64,000 nucleotides of DNA from Gottschalkiaceae bacterium SANA (lineage in GTDB: Bacteria; Bacillota; Clostridia; Tissierellales; GPF-1), in contig AP028876.1 of NCBI GenBank assembly GCA_036323355.1, forward strand, positions 744,001 through 808,000. The letters run 5' to 3'. This document shows, in pieces, positions 1 to 7,894 of this stretch. A program made the position numbers and the translations under genes. Numbering within the stretch: the stretch's first letter is position 1; each line of letters starts with the position of its first letter. The notes under the pieces are model-generated. The model was not told the origin of the DNA and made no database searches. It saw only the letters and a program-made list of their open reading frames with translations.

Positions 1-86
1 GTATATCATAGTATGAATTACTTGATAAAGCTGAGATTAGAATCCCATGAATCATTCAATTTTTCATGGAAAAACCAGTGTTATTT

Positions 87-902
87 CTACTCTTCATCCT
101 TGTATTCGAAATATTCTTTGCGGGAAGAATCGCTAAAAGTTTCAAAATTGTTTTTAGCTTGTCCACGCAGGGTTTCGGCGTATTGATTGATCATAATGTC
201 ATGCGAGATATAGTCCTCGCTCATTTCTACAAAACCCGGGTCTTTGATCCAAGTGACCCGGCTGTCAGCGCCCCGGGAAATTACACCAGAGATGACCTGT
301 TGGCCGTCTAGGATCACCGAAAGATGACGCTCTTTTTTTTCAAGCAGGTAGCGATCGATTCTTCGATGAGCAGTCATGGTTGAAAAGGGAAGAGTCGTAC
401 CGAAATAAATTCCACGAATTTGAATGCCGCGCGCTTTGGCTTCCTTCAGGGGCTCCATCAATTCCATTATCTCCTCGTCCCAGATGGAAAGGGCGATTCG
501 AGACTGCGCTTCGCTGATTAAAAGCTTGAGAAGCTTGATGATCTTTTGACGATCCTTGATAACAATCATCCGTTGATCATCACGGTTTCGATTCAATTGA
601 CTGCTAGCCATTTGATCGACCCGTCCGATAATTTCATTCAAATCTTCCCGTAGTTTTCGAATCAGTAACTTGGGTTCAAGGGGATAATAGATGAGGGCAT
701 CGCCATCCTCTTGTTTGAAAACAACCTGTTTTTCTTCTAAGGAATTCAGAACTTCGTAAATTCTGGATCGTGGAATGCCGGACTTTTTACTGAGACCATA
801 ACCGTTGACGGGGTATTGTTGCAATAAACTCATATAAGCCTTGACTTCATAGGCGCTGAAACCCAGTTTTTTCATATCATTGATAATTGATTCATTTATC
901 AT
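87..902 (-). CDS. TrmB-family transcriptional regulator
   Basis: A 271-residue protein. An N-terminal winged helix (about residues 8-75, with GYGLSKKSGIPRSRIYEVL) fits the TrmB/sugar-specific HTH family. A central helical linker (about 80-110) and a C-terminal phospholipase-D-like sensor region (about 115-245, starting MIVIKDRQKIIKLL) also match TrmB-type proteins. It is the last gene of azlC-azlD-trmB: its ATG overlaps the azlD stop by four bases and has a GGAGG site, so it is co-transcribed and probably autoregulates the operon. The ligand is unknown; a branched-chain amino acid or derivative is an inference from the neighbours. Azl operons usually carry an Lrp-type regulator, so a TrmB partner is uncommon. 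Confidence 0.85.
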   Translation of the reverse strand: MINESIINDMKKLGFSAYEVKAYMSLLQQYPVNGYGLSKKSGIPRSRIYEVLNSLEEKQVVFKQEDGDALIYYPLEPKLLIRKLREDLNEIIGRVDQMASSQLNRNRDDQRMIVIKDRQKIIKLLKLLISEAQSRIALSIWDEEIMELMEPLKEAKARGIQIRGIYFGTTLPFSTMTAHRRIDRYLLEKKERHLSVILDGQQVISGVISRGADSRVTWIKDPGFVEMSEDYISHDIMINQYAETLRGQAKNNFETFSDSSRKEYFEYKDEE

Positions 903-1207
903 AAGACTCCTCCCACTTGAATCAATACGGCGACACCGACAGCTCCTATAATCGGGCCGATAATGCCTTTATGAAACCATGCGATCAGAGCTGCGACAAG
1001 CAAACAAAGGCTGGAGGCCCATGGATGCCCAGAAAGACCGGAAAGCCCACCGGGTAGAATCAAGGCACCCAGTACAGCAAAAGGAATAAAGGAAAGAAAG
1101 TCTTGCACCCAGTCTGGTATTTTTTTTGTGTCAAAGAGAAAGAAGGGAAGGATTCTGGGTACCATGGTAACGACCATGCTGCCAAAGAGTATTAGTTTAT
1201 GATTCAT
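899..1207 (-). CDS. azlD: AzlD branched-chain amino acid exporter, small subunit
   Basis: A 102-residue, very hydrophobic protein with about four membrane segments, of typical AzlD length. It starts inside the end of azlC (11-base overlap) behind an AAAGGAGG site, so the two are translationally coupled. AzlC and AzlD form a two-component exporter of branched-chain amino acids and analogues such as 4-azaleucine. The arginine-proline-leucine-proline stretch RILPFF near residue 18 is typical of AzlD. Function is assigned by family and by the adjacent azlC. Confidence 0.9.
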   Translation of the reverse strand: MNHKLILFGSMVVTMVPRILPFFLFDTKKIPDWVQDFLSFIPFAVLGALILPGGLSGLSGHPWASSLCLLVAALIAWFHKGIIGPIIGAVGVAVLIQVGGVL

Positions 1208-1898
1208 AAGATTTACCCTCCTTTTTCAAGGGAAAGTTGCGTTTGAACAAGGTTCCCATAGCAGCAACGGACAGTACAGTGAGAATGAAGCTTCCACTCT
1301 GTTCAAGATTGGTGAATCGGATGAATAAAGAATTGAGTCCACCGGCAATTAAGGCAACCAACAAGGCGCTTTTTGCCTGTTTTCCTGCTGGGATCAAAAG
1401 GGCGACGAAGAGAGCGTAAAGTGCAATGCCCATGCTGTCAGTAATGATGGCGGGAATGAACATTCCAAAAAGGTATCCAGCAGCGGTTCCACCCACCCAA
1501 GCGGCATAGGCGCTTAGCTCCAAGGAAATTAGGTAGCCGGGATCATCAATCTCTTTTTTTAAACTAACAACGGAGTAGGATTCATCCGTTAAAAAGAAGC
1601 CGATAATGGAATAATATTTGCGATTTGTTTTTGTTAACCGCGCCCGCACGGAAGCGCTCATAATAAAATGTCGAAAATTCATAAAAAATACAGCAAGAAT
1701 AATGCTGAGTGCACTGATTCCAGCTCCGATCATGCTGGCAACCATAAATTGGGCAGCACCAGCGTAGAGAAAGATCGAGAACATGATGCCGTCAGTCATG
1801 GTAATGCCTACGGACTTCGCTAAGATCCCGTAGGCCATAGCAATGGGAAAGTAGCCGGCCATTATGGGTAGAGCATCTTTGAATCCGGTTTTCTTCAT
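1197..1898 (-). CDS. azlC: AzlC branched-chain amino acid exporter, large subunit
   Basis: A 233-residue membrane protein with roughly six to eight membrane segments. The opening DALPIMAGYFPIAMAYGILA and the later AGAAQFMVASMI and MNFRHFIMSAS stretches are AzlC hallmarks. It is the large subunit of the AzlCD amino acid exporter in the cytoplasmic membrane. The ATG at 1898 follows a GGAGGAA site. It is first in the operon, with a consensus promoter at 1963-1991 and an inverted repeat at the expected transcription start (1936-1960). That repeat probably binds the TrmB protein encoded at the operon end. Confidence 0.92.
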   Translation of the reverse strand: MKKTGFKDALPIMAGYFPIAMAYGILAKSVGITMTDGIMFSIFLYAGAAQFMVASMIGAGISALSIILAVFFMNFRHFIMSASVRARLTKTNRKYYSIIGFFLTDESYSVVSLKKEIDDPGYLISLELSAYAAWVGGTAAGYLFGMFIPAIITDSMGIALYALFVALLIPAGKQAKSALLVALIAGGLNSLFIRFTNLEQSGSFILTVLSVAAMGTLFKRNFPLKKEGKSYES

Positions 1899-1935
1899 TG
1901 AAATTCCTCCAAATTAATATCTAAATTAATAGTGG

Positions 1936-1960
1936 TTACTAATACAACTACTATTAGTGA
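1936..1960. promoter_or_regulatory. Candidate operator of the azlCD-trmB promoter
   Basis: An inverted repeat TTACTAATA-N7-TATTAGTGA (8 of 9 positions symmetric) lies just downstream of the -10 box of the azlC promoter, where a bound repressor would block initiation. A second, nested repeat AATAGT-N16-ACTATT (1928-1955) shares its core. The co-transcribed TrmB-family protein is the likeliest ligand; this is inferred from position only. Confidence 0.55.
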
Positions 1961-1962
1961 TT

Positions 1963-1991
1963 ATTGTAGCAATCTCTAGATTTTCTGTCAA
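1963..1991 (-). promoter_or_regulatory. Promoter of azlC-azlD-trmB
   Basis: Read on the minus strand: TTGACA (1991-1986), a 17-base spacer, then TACAAT (1968-1963). The match to the vegetative sigma-A consensus is near perfect, with about 65 bases from the -10 box to the azlC ATG. Confidence 0.8.
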
Positions 1992-2037
1992 TGCATCTGT
2001 GTTTTGAAGAGCGTTTATCCGATAGAATAATAAGTTA

Positions 2038-2065
2038 TTAGCAGAGTGATTTCTAATGTTATAAT
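2038..2065 (+). promoter_or_regulatory. Promoter of the PucR-type regulator gene
   Basis: TTAGCA (2038-2043), 16-base spacer, TATAAT (2060-2065). The transcription start would be near 2072, about 80 bases ahead of the ATG at 2152. Confidence 0.55.
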
Positions 2066-2151
2066 AAAAATAAAGGGTGTACGATGAGCAAAGAATAATT
2101 ATTTGAAAAGAAAGTTTGCAAGGGCGAATTATGTGGTGGAGGGATTGGATT

Positions 2152-3312
2152 ATGACAGTTAAGTTATATGATATATTTGATATTGCCAAAGAACATGGTA
2201 TCTCTTTGATTGCAGGTAAGAAAGGCTTGCAGAATGATGTGCGCTGGTTTCGAGTTATGGAAAATACAGATATTATTGAGTATATGGAGAAAGAGATGTT
2301 ATTGTTTACGACGGGCGCTGCCATTACAGATGAAAAGGAGTTAATTAAGCTCGTTAAAATGCAACATCAGAAAAAGTCTAGTGGAACGGTCTTGCATGTT
2401 GGAATGAATATTAAGCAAGTTCCTGACGAGTTAATTTCGTATTGCAACCATCATGATTATCCGTTATTCAGTATTCCTTGGGAAAATAACCTTCCATTGA
2501 TTATGAAAGATTTAAGCATGTTTTTTTTGGATTATGAACGCATGGATCGGGCATTGGAGCAAGCTTTAATGAACGTAATCTCTGTACCGGATCGTGAAGA
2601 GGATTATCTGCCGGTATTTATAAAACATGGTTTTTTGGAAGATGCTACATATTGCACGGTTTTAGTGGAATTTTGCGGTTTGTGTTCTCAAGTTGAAGGT
2701 AAAAGAATTGAGCAAATTAAGAAGAGAATTAAGATGGTTTTGATTGCTATGGGGACAAACTCGTTCGTAACGGAGGGGGATCATAGTTTTATCATTTTAT
2801 TTTCAAAATATTCTATGGATATAATCAATCAGATTGCTTCTAGAATTGAGAAAGTGTTGGCTTCGATAGAATGTGATTATTTGATTGGAATCGGTAATAA
2901 TGTGGGTGGGCTTACAAAAATATCGGAGAGTTATCTACAGGCAAGATGGTGTGTGAAGGTCAGTAGTCAAAAGGATATTACAAATTGTATTGTCAATTTC
3001 GAAGATATAGGCATTTATAAATTGTTGTCGCTAATTGGTGATCAGGAGCGGTTGAAAGAGTTTTACACGGAGACAATTGGTGCGTTAGAAGATTATGATC
3101 GGCTGAAAGATACAAGGTTTAAAGAAGTCTTGAAACTATATATCAGTAATAATAGAAGTGAGAAAAAGGTTGCGGAGTTAATGTACTTGCACCGCAACAC
3201 CATTAATTATCAGTTGGCAAAGATAGAAAAAATAATAGACTGCGATTTATCGCAGGTAGATGTATTTGTAAAGATTTACCTGGCATTTTGCATTGAGAAT
3301 ATTATCATGTAA
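2152..3312 (+). CDS. PucR-family transcriptional regulator
   Basis: A 386-residue regulator. The N-terminal PucR domain (about 1-120; GISLIAGKKGLQNDVRWFRV) is followed by a GGDEF-like middle region without catalytic motifs and a C-terminal HTH_30 helix-turn-helix (about 325-380; RSEKKVAELMYLHRNTINYQ). I start it at ATG 2152, eight bases after a GGAGGG site; an in-frame TTG at 2116 lacks one. PucR proteins usually activate purine or amino-acid catabolic genes next to them. Here the next gene encodes an opine-dehydrogenase-like enzyme, with palindromes in its upstream region, so that operon is the likely target. The effector is unknown. Confidence 0.85.
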   Translation: MTVKLYDIFDIAKEHGISLIAGKKGLQNDVRWFRVMENTDIIEYMEKEMLLFTTGAAITDEKELIKLVKMQHQKKSSGTVLHVGMNIKQVPDELISYCNHHDYPLFSIPWENNLPLIMKDLSMFFLDYERMDRALEQALMNVISVPDREEDYLPVFIKHGFLEDATYCTVLVEFCGLCSQVEGKRIEQIKKRIKMVLIAMGTNSFVTEGDHSFIILFSKYSMDIINQIASRIEKVLASIECDYLIGIGNNVGGLTKISESYLQARWCVKVSSQKDITNCIVNFEDIGIYKLLSLIGDQERLKEFYTETIGALEDYDRLKDTRFKEVLKLYISNNRSEKKVAELMYLHRNTINYQLAKIEKIIDCDLSQVDVFVKIYLAFCIENIIM

Positions 3313-3320
3313 TCAGAAAA

Positions 3321-3346
3321 GGCAGAGCGAAAGGCTCTGTCTTTTT
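3321..3346 (+). terminator. Terminator of the PucR-type gene
   Basis: Stem GGCAGAGC / GCTCTGTC (one G-U pair) with a five-base loop, followed by five T residues. Confidence 0.8.
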
Positions 3347-3371
3347 CAATATTAGGCATCGAATTGAAGAA

Positions 3372-3411
3372 TTTGTGCTACAGCACAAAGATTTATGGAA
3401 AGCGTTCCATA
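3372..3411. promoter_or_regulatory. Two palindromes upstream of the opine-dehydrogenase-like gene
   Basis: TTTGTGCT-AC-AGCACAAA (3372-3389, 8-base perfect arms) and TATGGAA-AGCG-TTCCATA (3394-3411, 7-base perfect arms) stand side by side. A TATACT -10 box follows at 3433-3438, but there is no good -35 hexamer 17 bases before it. Such a promoter usually needs an activator, and the second palindrome sits about 40 bases ahead of the start. The adjacent PucR-type protein is the natural candidate. Confidence 0.55.
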
Positions 3412-3487
3412 GAAATTGAAATGATCGCTTGATATACTTTTCTTAACAAAGATTTTAAAAAATAAGCATTTGTTAAGGAGGATTATA

Positions 3488-4582
3488 ATGAAAGTAAAAA
3501 AAGTTGCAGTATTAGGTGGAGGAAACGGTGGCGTAACAGCTGCTGCGGATTTGAAGACAAAGGGATTGGAAACATCATTGTATGAATTGCCAGCTTTTTT
3601 CTCGAATTTGAGTTTGATCAAAGAAAAAGGCGGCGTTCTTTTGCAAGACGATCAAGGCGAATCATTTGTTGAAATCGCTACGGTTACAGACAACATTGAA
3701 GAGGCGATTAAAGACGCGCAAGTGGTTATGCTGGTTGTTCCGGGATTTGCCATTGAAGCTTTTACAGAAGTATTGGCTCCTGTTGTTAGCGAGGATCAAG
3801 TGATTTTCTTAAACGGGGCGGCTGCCATGGGATCTGTACGCTTTGTAAACAAAGCCAAGGAAATGGGAATTGACAAATCCTTCAAAATTTGTGAAGCAAA
3901 CTCATTGACGTATGGTACCAGAGCGTTTTATGATGAAGCCAGAGTAGAGTTAACATTGCGTGTGCACAAGCTATTTGTAGCGGCATATCCGCAAGAAAAT
4001 ACAGAAGAAGCACTTCAAGCCTGTTCGCAATTGTATGATGGATTGGTTGCTGCCAAGAACGTTTGGCAAGTTACATTAGAAAACGGAAACCCAGTTGTTC
4101 ATCCGGGACCATGCTTGTTGAATGCAGGTAGAATCGATTATTCAAGAGGCGATTTCTGGCTATATAAAGAAGGCATTACCGAGCATACCACCCGCGTTCT
4201 TAGAGGTATTGAAAGTGAGCAAATGGCAATCGGGAAAGCGTTTGGCTTTACGATCGAGGATGCTGTTCAAAGTCGGGCAAGACGAGGCTATTTTGTTAAT
4301 GAAGATGACGACCTTCAAGAGTTGTTCAATACAAGCCCAGTTTTCACACAAATTAAGGGACCAACAAGCTGTACGGCAAGATATTTCACAGAAGATATTT
4401 CTACAGGCCTGGTATTGTGGTCTGATCTTGGTCAAGCGGCGGAAGTAAAAACACCGAATATCGATTCGGTGATCACTCTGGGCGGTACCATGCTGCAACG
4501 AGATTTCCGCGAAGGCGGTTTGACCTTGAAAAGTTTGGGATTTGAAGGTGCATCATTGAACGAATTAATTAGCAGAGTATAA
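3488..4582 (+). CDS. NAD/NADP octopine/nopaline (opine) dehydrogenase-family protein
   Basis: A 364-residue protein. Residues 1-30 form a Rossmann nucleotide site (VAVLGGGNGGVTAAADL) and the C-terminal part (about 190-330) is the all-helical domain of the octopine/nopaline dehydrogenase family (GNPVVHPGPCLLNAG). Family members reductively couple an amino acid with an oxo acid, or oxidise such opines, using NAD(P)H. The start at ATG 3488 follows AGGAGG; an upstream in-frame codon at 3470 is rejected. Downstream lies an NhaC-family antiporter, so uptake or export of the substrate may be coupled. The exact substrate cannot be read from sequence. Confidence 0.82.
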   Translation: MKVKKVAVLGGGNGGVTAAADLKTKGLETSLYELPAFFSNLSLIKEKGGVLLQDDQGESFVEIATVTDNIEEAIKDAQVVMLVVPGFAIEAFTEVLAPVVSEDQVIFLNGAAAMGSVRFVNKAKEMGIDKSFKICEANSLTYGTRAFYDEARVELTLRVHKLFVAAYPQENTEEALQACSQLYDGLVAAKNVWQVTLENGNPVVHPGPCLLNAGRIDYSRGDFWLYKEGITEHTTRVLRGIESEQMAIGKAFGFTIEDAVQSRARRGYFVNEDDDLQELFNTSPVFTQIKGPTSCTARYFTEDISTGLVLWSDLGQAAEVKTPNIDSVITLGGTMLQRDFREGGLTLKSLGFEGASLNELISRV

Positions 4583-4607
4583 GGACATAAAGGATAGGAC
4601 ATCGAGG

Positions 4608-4629
4608 AAATTGGCTGAACAGCCAATTT
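4608..4629 (+). terminator. Hairpin between the dehydrogenase and antiporter genes
   Basis: AAATTGGCTG-AA-CAGCCAATTT, 10-base perfect arms, with only a weak T run after it (TTCTTG). It could be a leaky terminator that reduces antiporter expression, or an mRNA-stabilising hairpin. Confidence 0.45.
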
Positions 4630-4698
4630 TCTTGATATCTGGGTCCAATTAGGAATATATGGGAATCAAATGAAAAGAGGCGATGGAAGGAGTATTGT

Positions 4699-6147
4699 AT
4701 GAAGAAAAAACCGTCATTTGGACTGGCTTTATCATGTATAGTGGTTATGTTTGCAACGATTGGCATTGGAAAAGGAGTTTTTAATATCGGCATACAGCCG
4801 CTTCTGATTATAAGCGCTGTATACGCAGCGATCATAGGTATTCGATTGGGTTATACATACGCTGAGATGGAAGCGGGCATATCTGAAAAGTTAAAGCAGA
4901 CGATGCCAACGCTTTTTATTATTCTTTCTGTAGGCATTGTTGTGGGAACCTGGGTGTATTCTGGCACGGTGCCCATGATGATCTACTATGGATTGAAACT
5001 GATTAACCCATCATGGTTCTTGGTAACGGCATTTATCATTGTGGCAATCGTTTCCACAGCCACGGGAACAGCATGGGGCTCTACTGCAACAGCGGGCGTT
5101 GCGCTGATTGGCGTAGCGGAACAGATGGGAATCCCATTGGGCATGGCGGCGGGTGCAATTATTGCAGGCGGCGTATTTGGCGACAAGATGTCTCCTTTGT
5201 CCGATACAACCAATTTAGCACCCTTGGTGAGCGGTGCAGAACTATTTGAGCATATTAGACATATGTTTTATACAACGCTGCCGGCGGCGACGATCGGCCT
5301 TGTGGTGTATTTTATAGCAGGTATGCAATTTAGCGGAGTAGAAGTGGGACAAAGCGAAAGTATTCGACTCTTAATGGCGAATCTGGATGCCTTGTACAAT
5401 TGGAATATCTTTCTCCTGTTGCCGATTGTTATTATTCTTGTTGGGTCGATGATGAAAAAACCGACGGTTCCATTGATGCTCTTGTCTTCGGCTGTAGCGA
5501 TTGTTTTGGGTGCAGTAGTCCATGGCTTTAATTTCAGTGACGGCATGGTGGCTGTTGTATCTGGCTTTAATGTGAATATGGCAGCAGTAAAAGGCGTGGA
5601 TCCAGATACAATTATTGCTCCGGTCATGAAGCTGGCCAATCGTGGCGGCATTCGGTCCATGATGAATATTGTGGTAACCATTTTCTGCGGCTATTCTTTT
5701 GCCGGAATTATAGAGAAGATCGGATGTTTGGAAGCACTTATGAGTCCTTTGAACGGAAAGATCAAAAAAGAATGGCAGCTGATTGGAATCACGATACTTG
5801 CAAGTCTTGTTATGGTCTTTACCGCAGGTGTTGCGTCTGTAGCCTTTATTATGATTGGAACCTTGTTGAAGGATACCTATAAGGAGATGGGGTTGGAAGC
5901 GAAAAATCTTTCAAGAACCTTGGAAGATTCAGGGACCATGTGGCTTCCATTTGTGCCTTGGGGTGCATCAGCGATCTTCTATGTGGAAGTTTTGGGCGTT
6001 CAGGTCGGTCAGTATGGCATTTGGGCAATTTCGTGTTATTTGGGAATCTTTATGTCCATGTTCTGTGCATTTACCGGATTCGGCATAGCAAGGATTCAGC
6101 CGGCTGCTATTTCTTCATTGAAAAAAGAGGAAAAATCGGTTAGTTAA
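4699..6147 (+). CDS. NhaC-family Na+/H+ antiporter (possible organic acid or amino acid exchanger)
   Basis: A 482-residue membrane protein with about 11-12 membrane segments. The sequences VSTATGTAWGSTATAGVALI and GDKMSPLSDTTNLAP (about residues 150-180) are typical of NhaC. The family includes Na+/H+ antiporters and sodium-linked organic acid exchangers such as malate/lactate antiporters. The ATG follows AAGGAG. Position behind an opine-dehydrogenase-like gene, with only a weak hairpin between, suggests it moves a substrate or product of that enzyme; this is inference. Confidence 0.85.
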   Translation: MKKKPSFGLALSCIVVMFATIGIGKGVFNIGIQPLLIISAVYAAIIGIRLGYTYAEMEAGISEKLKQTMPTLFIILSVGIVVGTWVYSGTVPMMIYYGLKLINPSWFLVTAFIIVAIVSTATGTAWGSTATAGVALIGVAEQMGIPLGMAAGAIIAGGVFGDKMSPLSDTTNLAPLVSGAELFEHIRHMFYTTLPAATIGLVVYFIAGMQFSGVEVGQSESIRLLMANLDALYNWNIFLLLPIVIILVGSMMKKPTVPLMLLSSAVAIVLGAVVHGFNFSDGMVAVVSGFNVNMAAVKGVDPDTIIAPVMKLANRGGIRSMMNIVVTIFCGYSFAGIIEKIGCLEALMSPLNGKIKKEWQLIGITILASLVMVFTAGVASVAFIMIGTLLKDTYKEMGLEAKNLSRTLEDSGTMWLPFVPWGASAIFYVEVLGVQVGQYGIWAISCYLGIFMSMFCAFTGFGIARIQPAAISSLKKEEKSVS

Positions 6148-6261
6148 GCAGAATGGAAGGGAAAAAATAGACTATACAAAAAAGAAGTTGTGGTTTATAC
6201 TGCAGGCAAGTGGACTATTTAGCAAGGGAGAATTTAGAGAAAGAGTGAGGGTATTTGCGAA

Positions 6262-7158
6262 ATGAAAGGAATAATAGCGGTAGGATTGGCATCCATTGCT
6301 TATGGTATTATGCCGGTTTTTACAAAAAATTTGATTTTACAAGGCATGCCGACGGTATCGGTTGTGTTTTACCGATTCTTGCTAGCCCATCTTGCAATCG
6401 GCATTTATTTGCTGGTTAGCAAAAAAGGATTGCATGTGACGCGGGGGCAATTGAAGGATCTTGTGGTTTTGGGTGTGGCTGGTTTTGGCCTGACGGCTTT
6501 TTTTCTGGCCAGTTCCTATGAAACCTTACCGGTAGGCTTGGCTACCATGTTTCATTTTACCTACCCAATCTTTGTTGTTTTGATGATGATGGGCGTGTTT
6601 CATGAAAAAGCTTCCGGGATGAAGTGGCTTGCTGTAATTTCGGCGGTAATTGGATTGGTATTATTGATGGATTTGAGTGGCGGTTTGTCTGTTAAAGGCA
6701 TTATTTGGGCGGTATTGTCCGGAATTACCTATGCGGTATATGTCATCGGTAATCGTGAAACAAGCTTGCGAGACTTGCCGGCTCCCCAGATTCTCTTTTA
6801 TGTTACCTTGGTATCGGTTGTCTTTTTTGGTGCGCAGGCGATTTTTAAGGGGCAGTTGGTGGTTCCTTCGGGGGCACGGGCTTGGGTAGATCTCTTGTTT
6901 ATCTCGCAGGTATCAACGGTATTTGCTTTATTGCTGCTGACCTATGGAATTAAAACGATTGGCGCAACTAAGGCATCTATGATTAATATGCTGGAACCCG
7001 TTGTGGGGATGGTTTCCGGGATGGTGGTTTATGGAGAACGGTTAGATTTTCGTTCAGGATTGGGTTGTATGGCCATTCTTTTGGCGGTTGTCTGCATCGC
7101 TTTTGATGGTGCAACTGAGAGAAAACAGGTCTTAAAAATGAAAAAATCAATGGGCTAA
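6262..7158 (+). CDS. EamA/DMT-family transporter
   Basis: A 298-residue protein with ten predicted membrane segments arranged as two EamA repeats (about 5-137 and 147-282). The N terminus reads GIIAVGLASIAYGIMPVFTKNLIL. Drug/metabolite transporters of this type export amino acids or other small metabolites. The Shine-Dalgarno (GTGAGGG) is distant and weak. A clean terminator follows at 7165. The substrate cannot be told. Confidence 0.85.
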   Translation: MKGIIAVGLASIAYGIMPVFTKNLILQGMPTVSVVFYRFLLAHLAIGIYLLVSKKGLHVTRGQLKDLVVLGVAGFGLTAFFLASSYETLPVGLATMFHFTYPIFVVLMMMGVFHEKASGMKWLAVISAVIGLVLLMDLSGGLSVKGIIWAVLSGITYAVYVIGNRETSLRDLPAPQILFYVTLVSVVFFGAQAIFKGQLVVPSGARAWVDLLFISQVSTVFALLLLTYGIKTIGATKASMINMLEPVVGMVSGMVVYGERLDFRSGLGCMAILLAVVCIAFDGATERKQVLKMKKSMG

Positions 7159-7164
7159 CGACGT

Positions 7165-7197
7165 AATAGTGTTACTTTAGTAACACTATTTTTTTTC
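7165..7197 (+). terminator. Terminator of the EamA gene
   Basis: AATAGTGTTAC-TTTA-GTAACACTATT, an 11-base perfect stem followed by more than six T residues. Confidence 0.9.
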
Positions 7198-7247
7198 TTC
7201 TTTTCGTATACTAAGGGTATTCATAAGAGAAAGGAGGAAGAATAATA

Positions 7248-7565
7248 ATGATTGAACAAATTTTTCATTATTCTACGGGAAATGAAAAAGCCGTGGAAAA
7301 ATTGATCATGGATGACAATGTTCACTATATTCATATGCTATTCAATAAAGACGAGGGATTGCCGGAACATTTTTCGAATTCCACTGTGTATATGACTGTG
7401 GTGAAGGGACGATTAACGATTCGGCTTGGTGAGCAGGAAGCACATCCTTATGAGGCGGGAACCGTATTGAAAATCCCGTATCAGACGAAGATGAATGTGG
7501 GAAATAAGGATGATGACTTATTGGAATTGATTGTTGTAAAGGCACCGGCACCAGGAAGTTTTTAA
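7248..7565 (+). CDS. Small cupin-domain protein
   Basis: A 105-residue single-domain cupin. The first cupin motif region (about 40-60) is GLPEHFSNSTVYMTVVKGRL and the second is EAGTVLKIPYQTKMNV. The usual metal-binding histidines are incomplete (one H at EHFSN), so it may bind no metal. It has its own AAAGGAGGA site and lies between two terminators, so it appears to be a single-gene transcript. The ligand and role are unknown. Confidence 0.75.
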   Translation: MIEQIFHYSTGNEKAVEKLIMDDNVHYIHMLFNKDEGLPEHFSNSTVYMTVVKGRLTIRLGEQEAHPYEAGTVLKIPYQTKMNVGNKDDDLLELIVVKAPAPGSF

Positions 7566-7610
7566 TTAAAAAAATGTAGGATGGAAAAACAGAAAATGAA
7601 TGAGAGTAGA

Positions 7611-7643
7611 GGGGATGCATGCTGACGGGTGTGCATCCCCTTT
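7611..7643 (+). terminator. Terminator of the cupin gene (copy A of a paired hairpin)
   Basis: GGGGATGCA-N12-TGCATCCCC then TTT. The same core (GGATGCATGC, then GATGGG or GACGGG, then GCATCC) recurs at 11381-11411, so two near-identical hairpins bracket the regulator/OpuC cassette. Confidence 0.75.
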
Positions 7644-7836
7644 GGTAACGCAATTCGTTTTTGTTGCGCAAGAGAAAGGCCCTATATTCGTGTAAATAAT
7701 CAAAGATACCTGTTTGCACTGTATGAGGGGATGGGCGGACTACCTTTGTTGATGAGTGATCGAGGTGGATTGTCTATCGTACCGAAGTCGGGCTTGAAAA
7801 TGACGAAGACGATGATTCAGACAAAAAACATTTTTC
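7644..7836. other. Non-coding stretch ahead of the BusR-like gene
   Basis: About 190 bases without a gene I can support. A 74-codon open frame crosses it (7629-7853) but has no ribosome binding site and no recognisable similarity. A degenerate gene remnant is possible. Confidence 0.4.
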
Positions 7837-7866
7837 TTGCTCAAGTTGATTAAAATCTGCTATTCT
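7837..7866 (+). promoter_or_regulatory. Possible promoter of the BusR-like gene
   Basis: TTGCTC (7837-7842), 18-base spacer, TATTCT (7861-7866). It is a moderate match only. Confidence 0.4.
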
Positions 7867-7894
7867 TAAAGTAATAAAAAAGTAGGGTGAGATG

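Noticed and set aside
66-311. 81-codon plus-strand frame
   Set aside because: It lies antisense to the TrmB-family gene, has no ribosome binding site and no recognisable sequence.
1926-2324. 132-codon minus-strand frame between azlC and the PucR-type gene
   Set aside because: It covers two promoters and the start of the PucR-type gene and has an unlikely composition.
3394-3411. TATGGAA-AGCG-TTCCATA read as a CcpA cre site
   Set aside because: The centre is GC rather than CG, so it does not fit the cre consensus; kept as a palindrome of unknown protein.
7629-7853. 74-codon plus-strand frame after the cupin gene
   Set aside because: It begins inside a terminator hairpin and has no ribosome binding site; at most a degenerate remnant.
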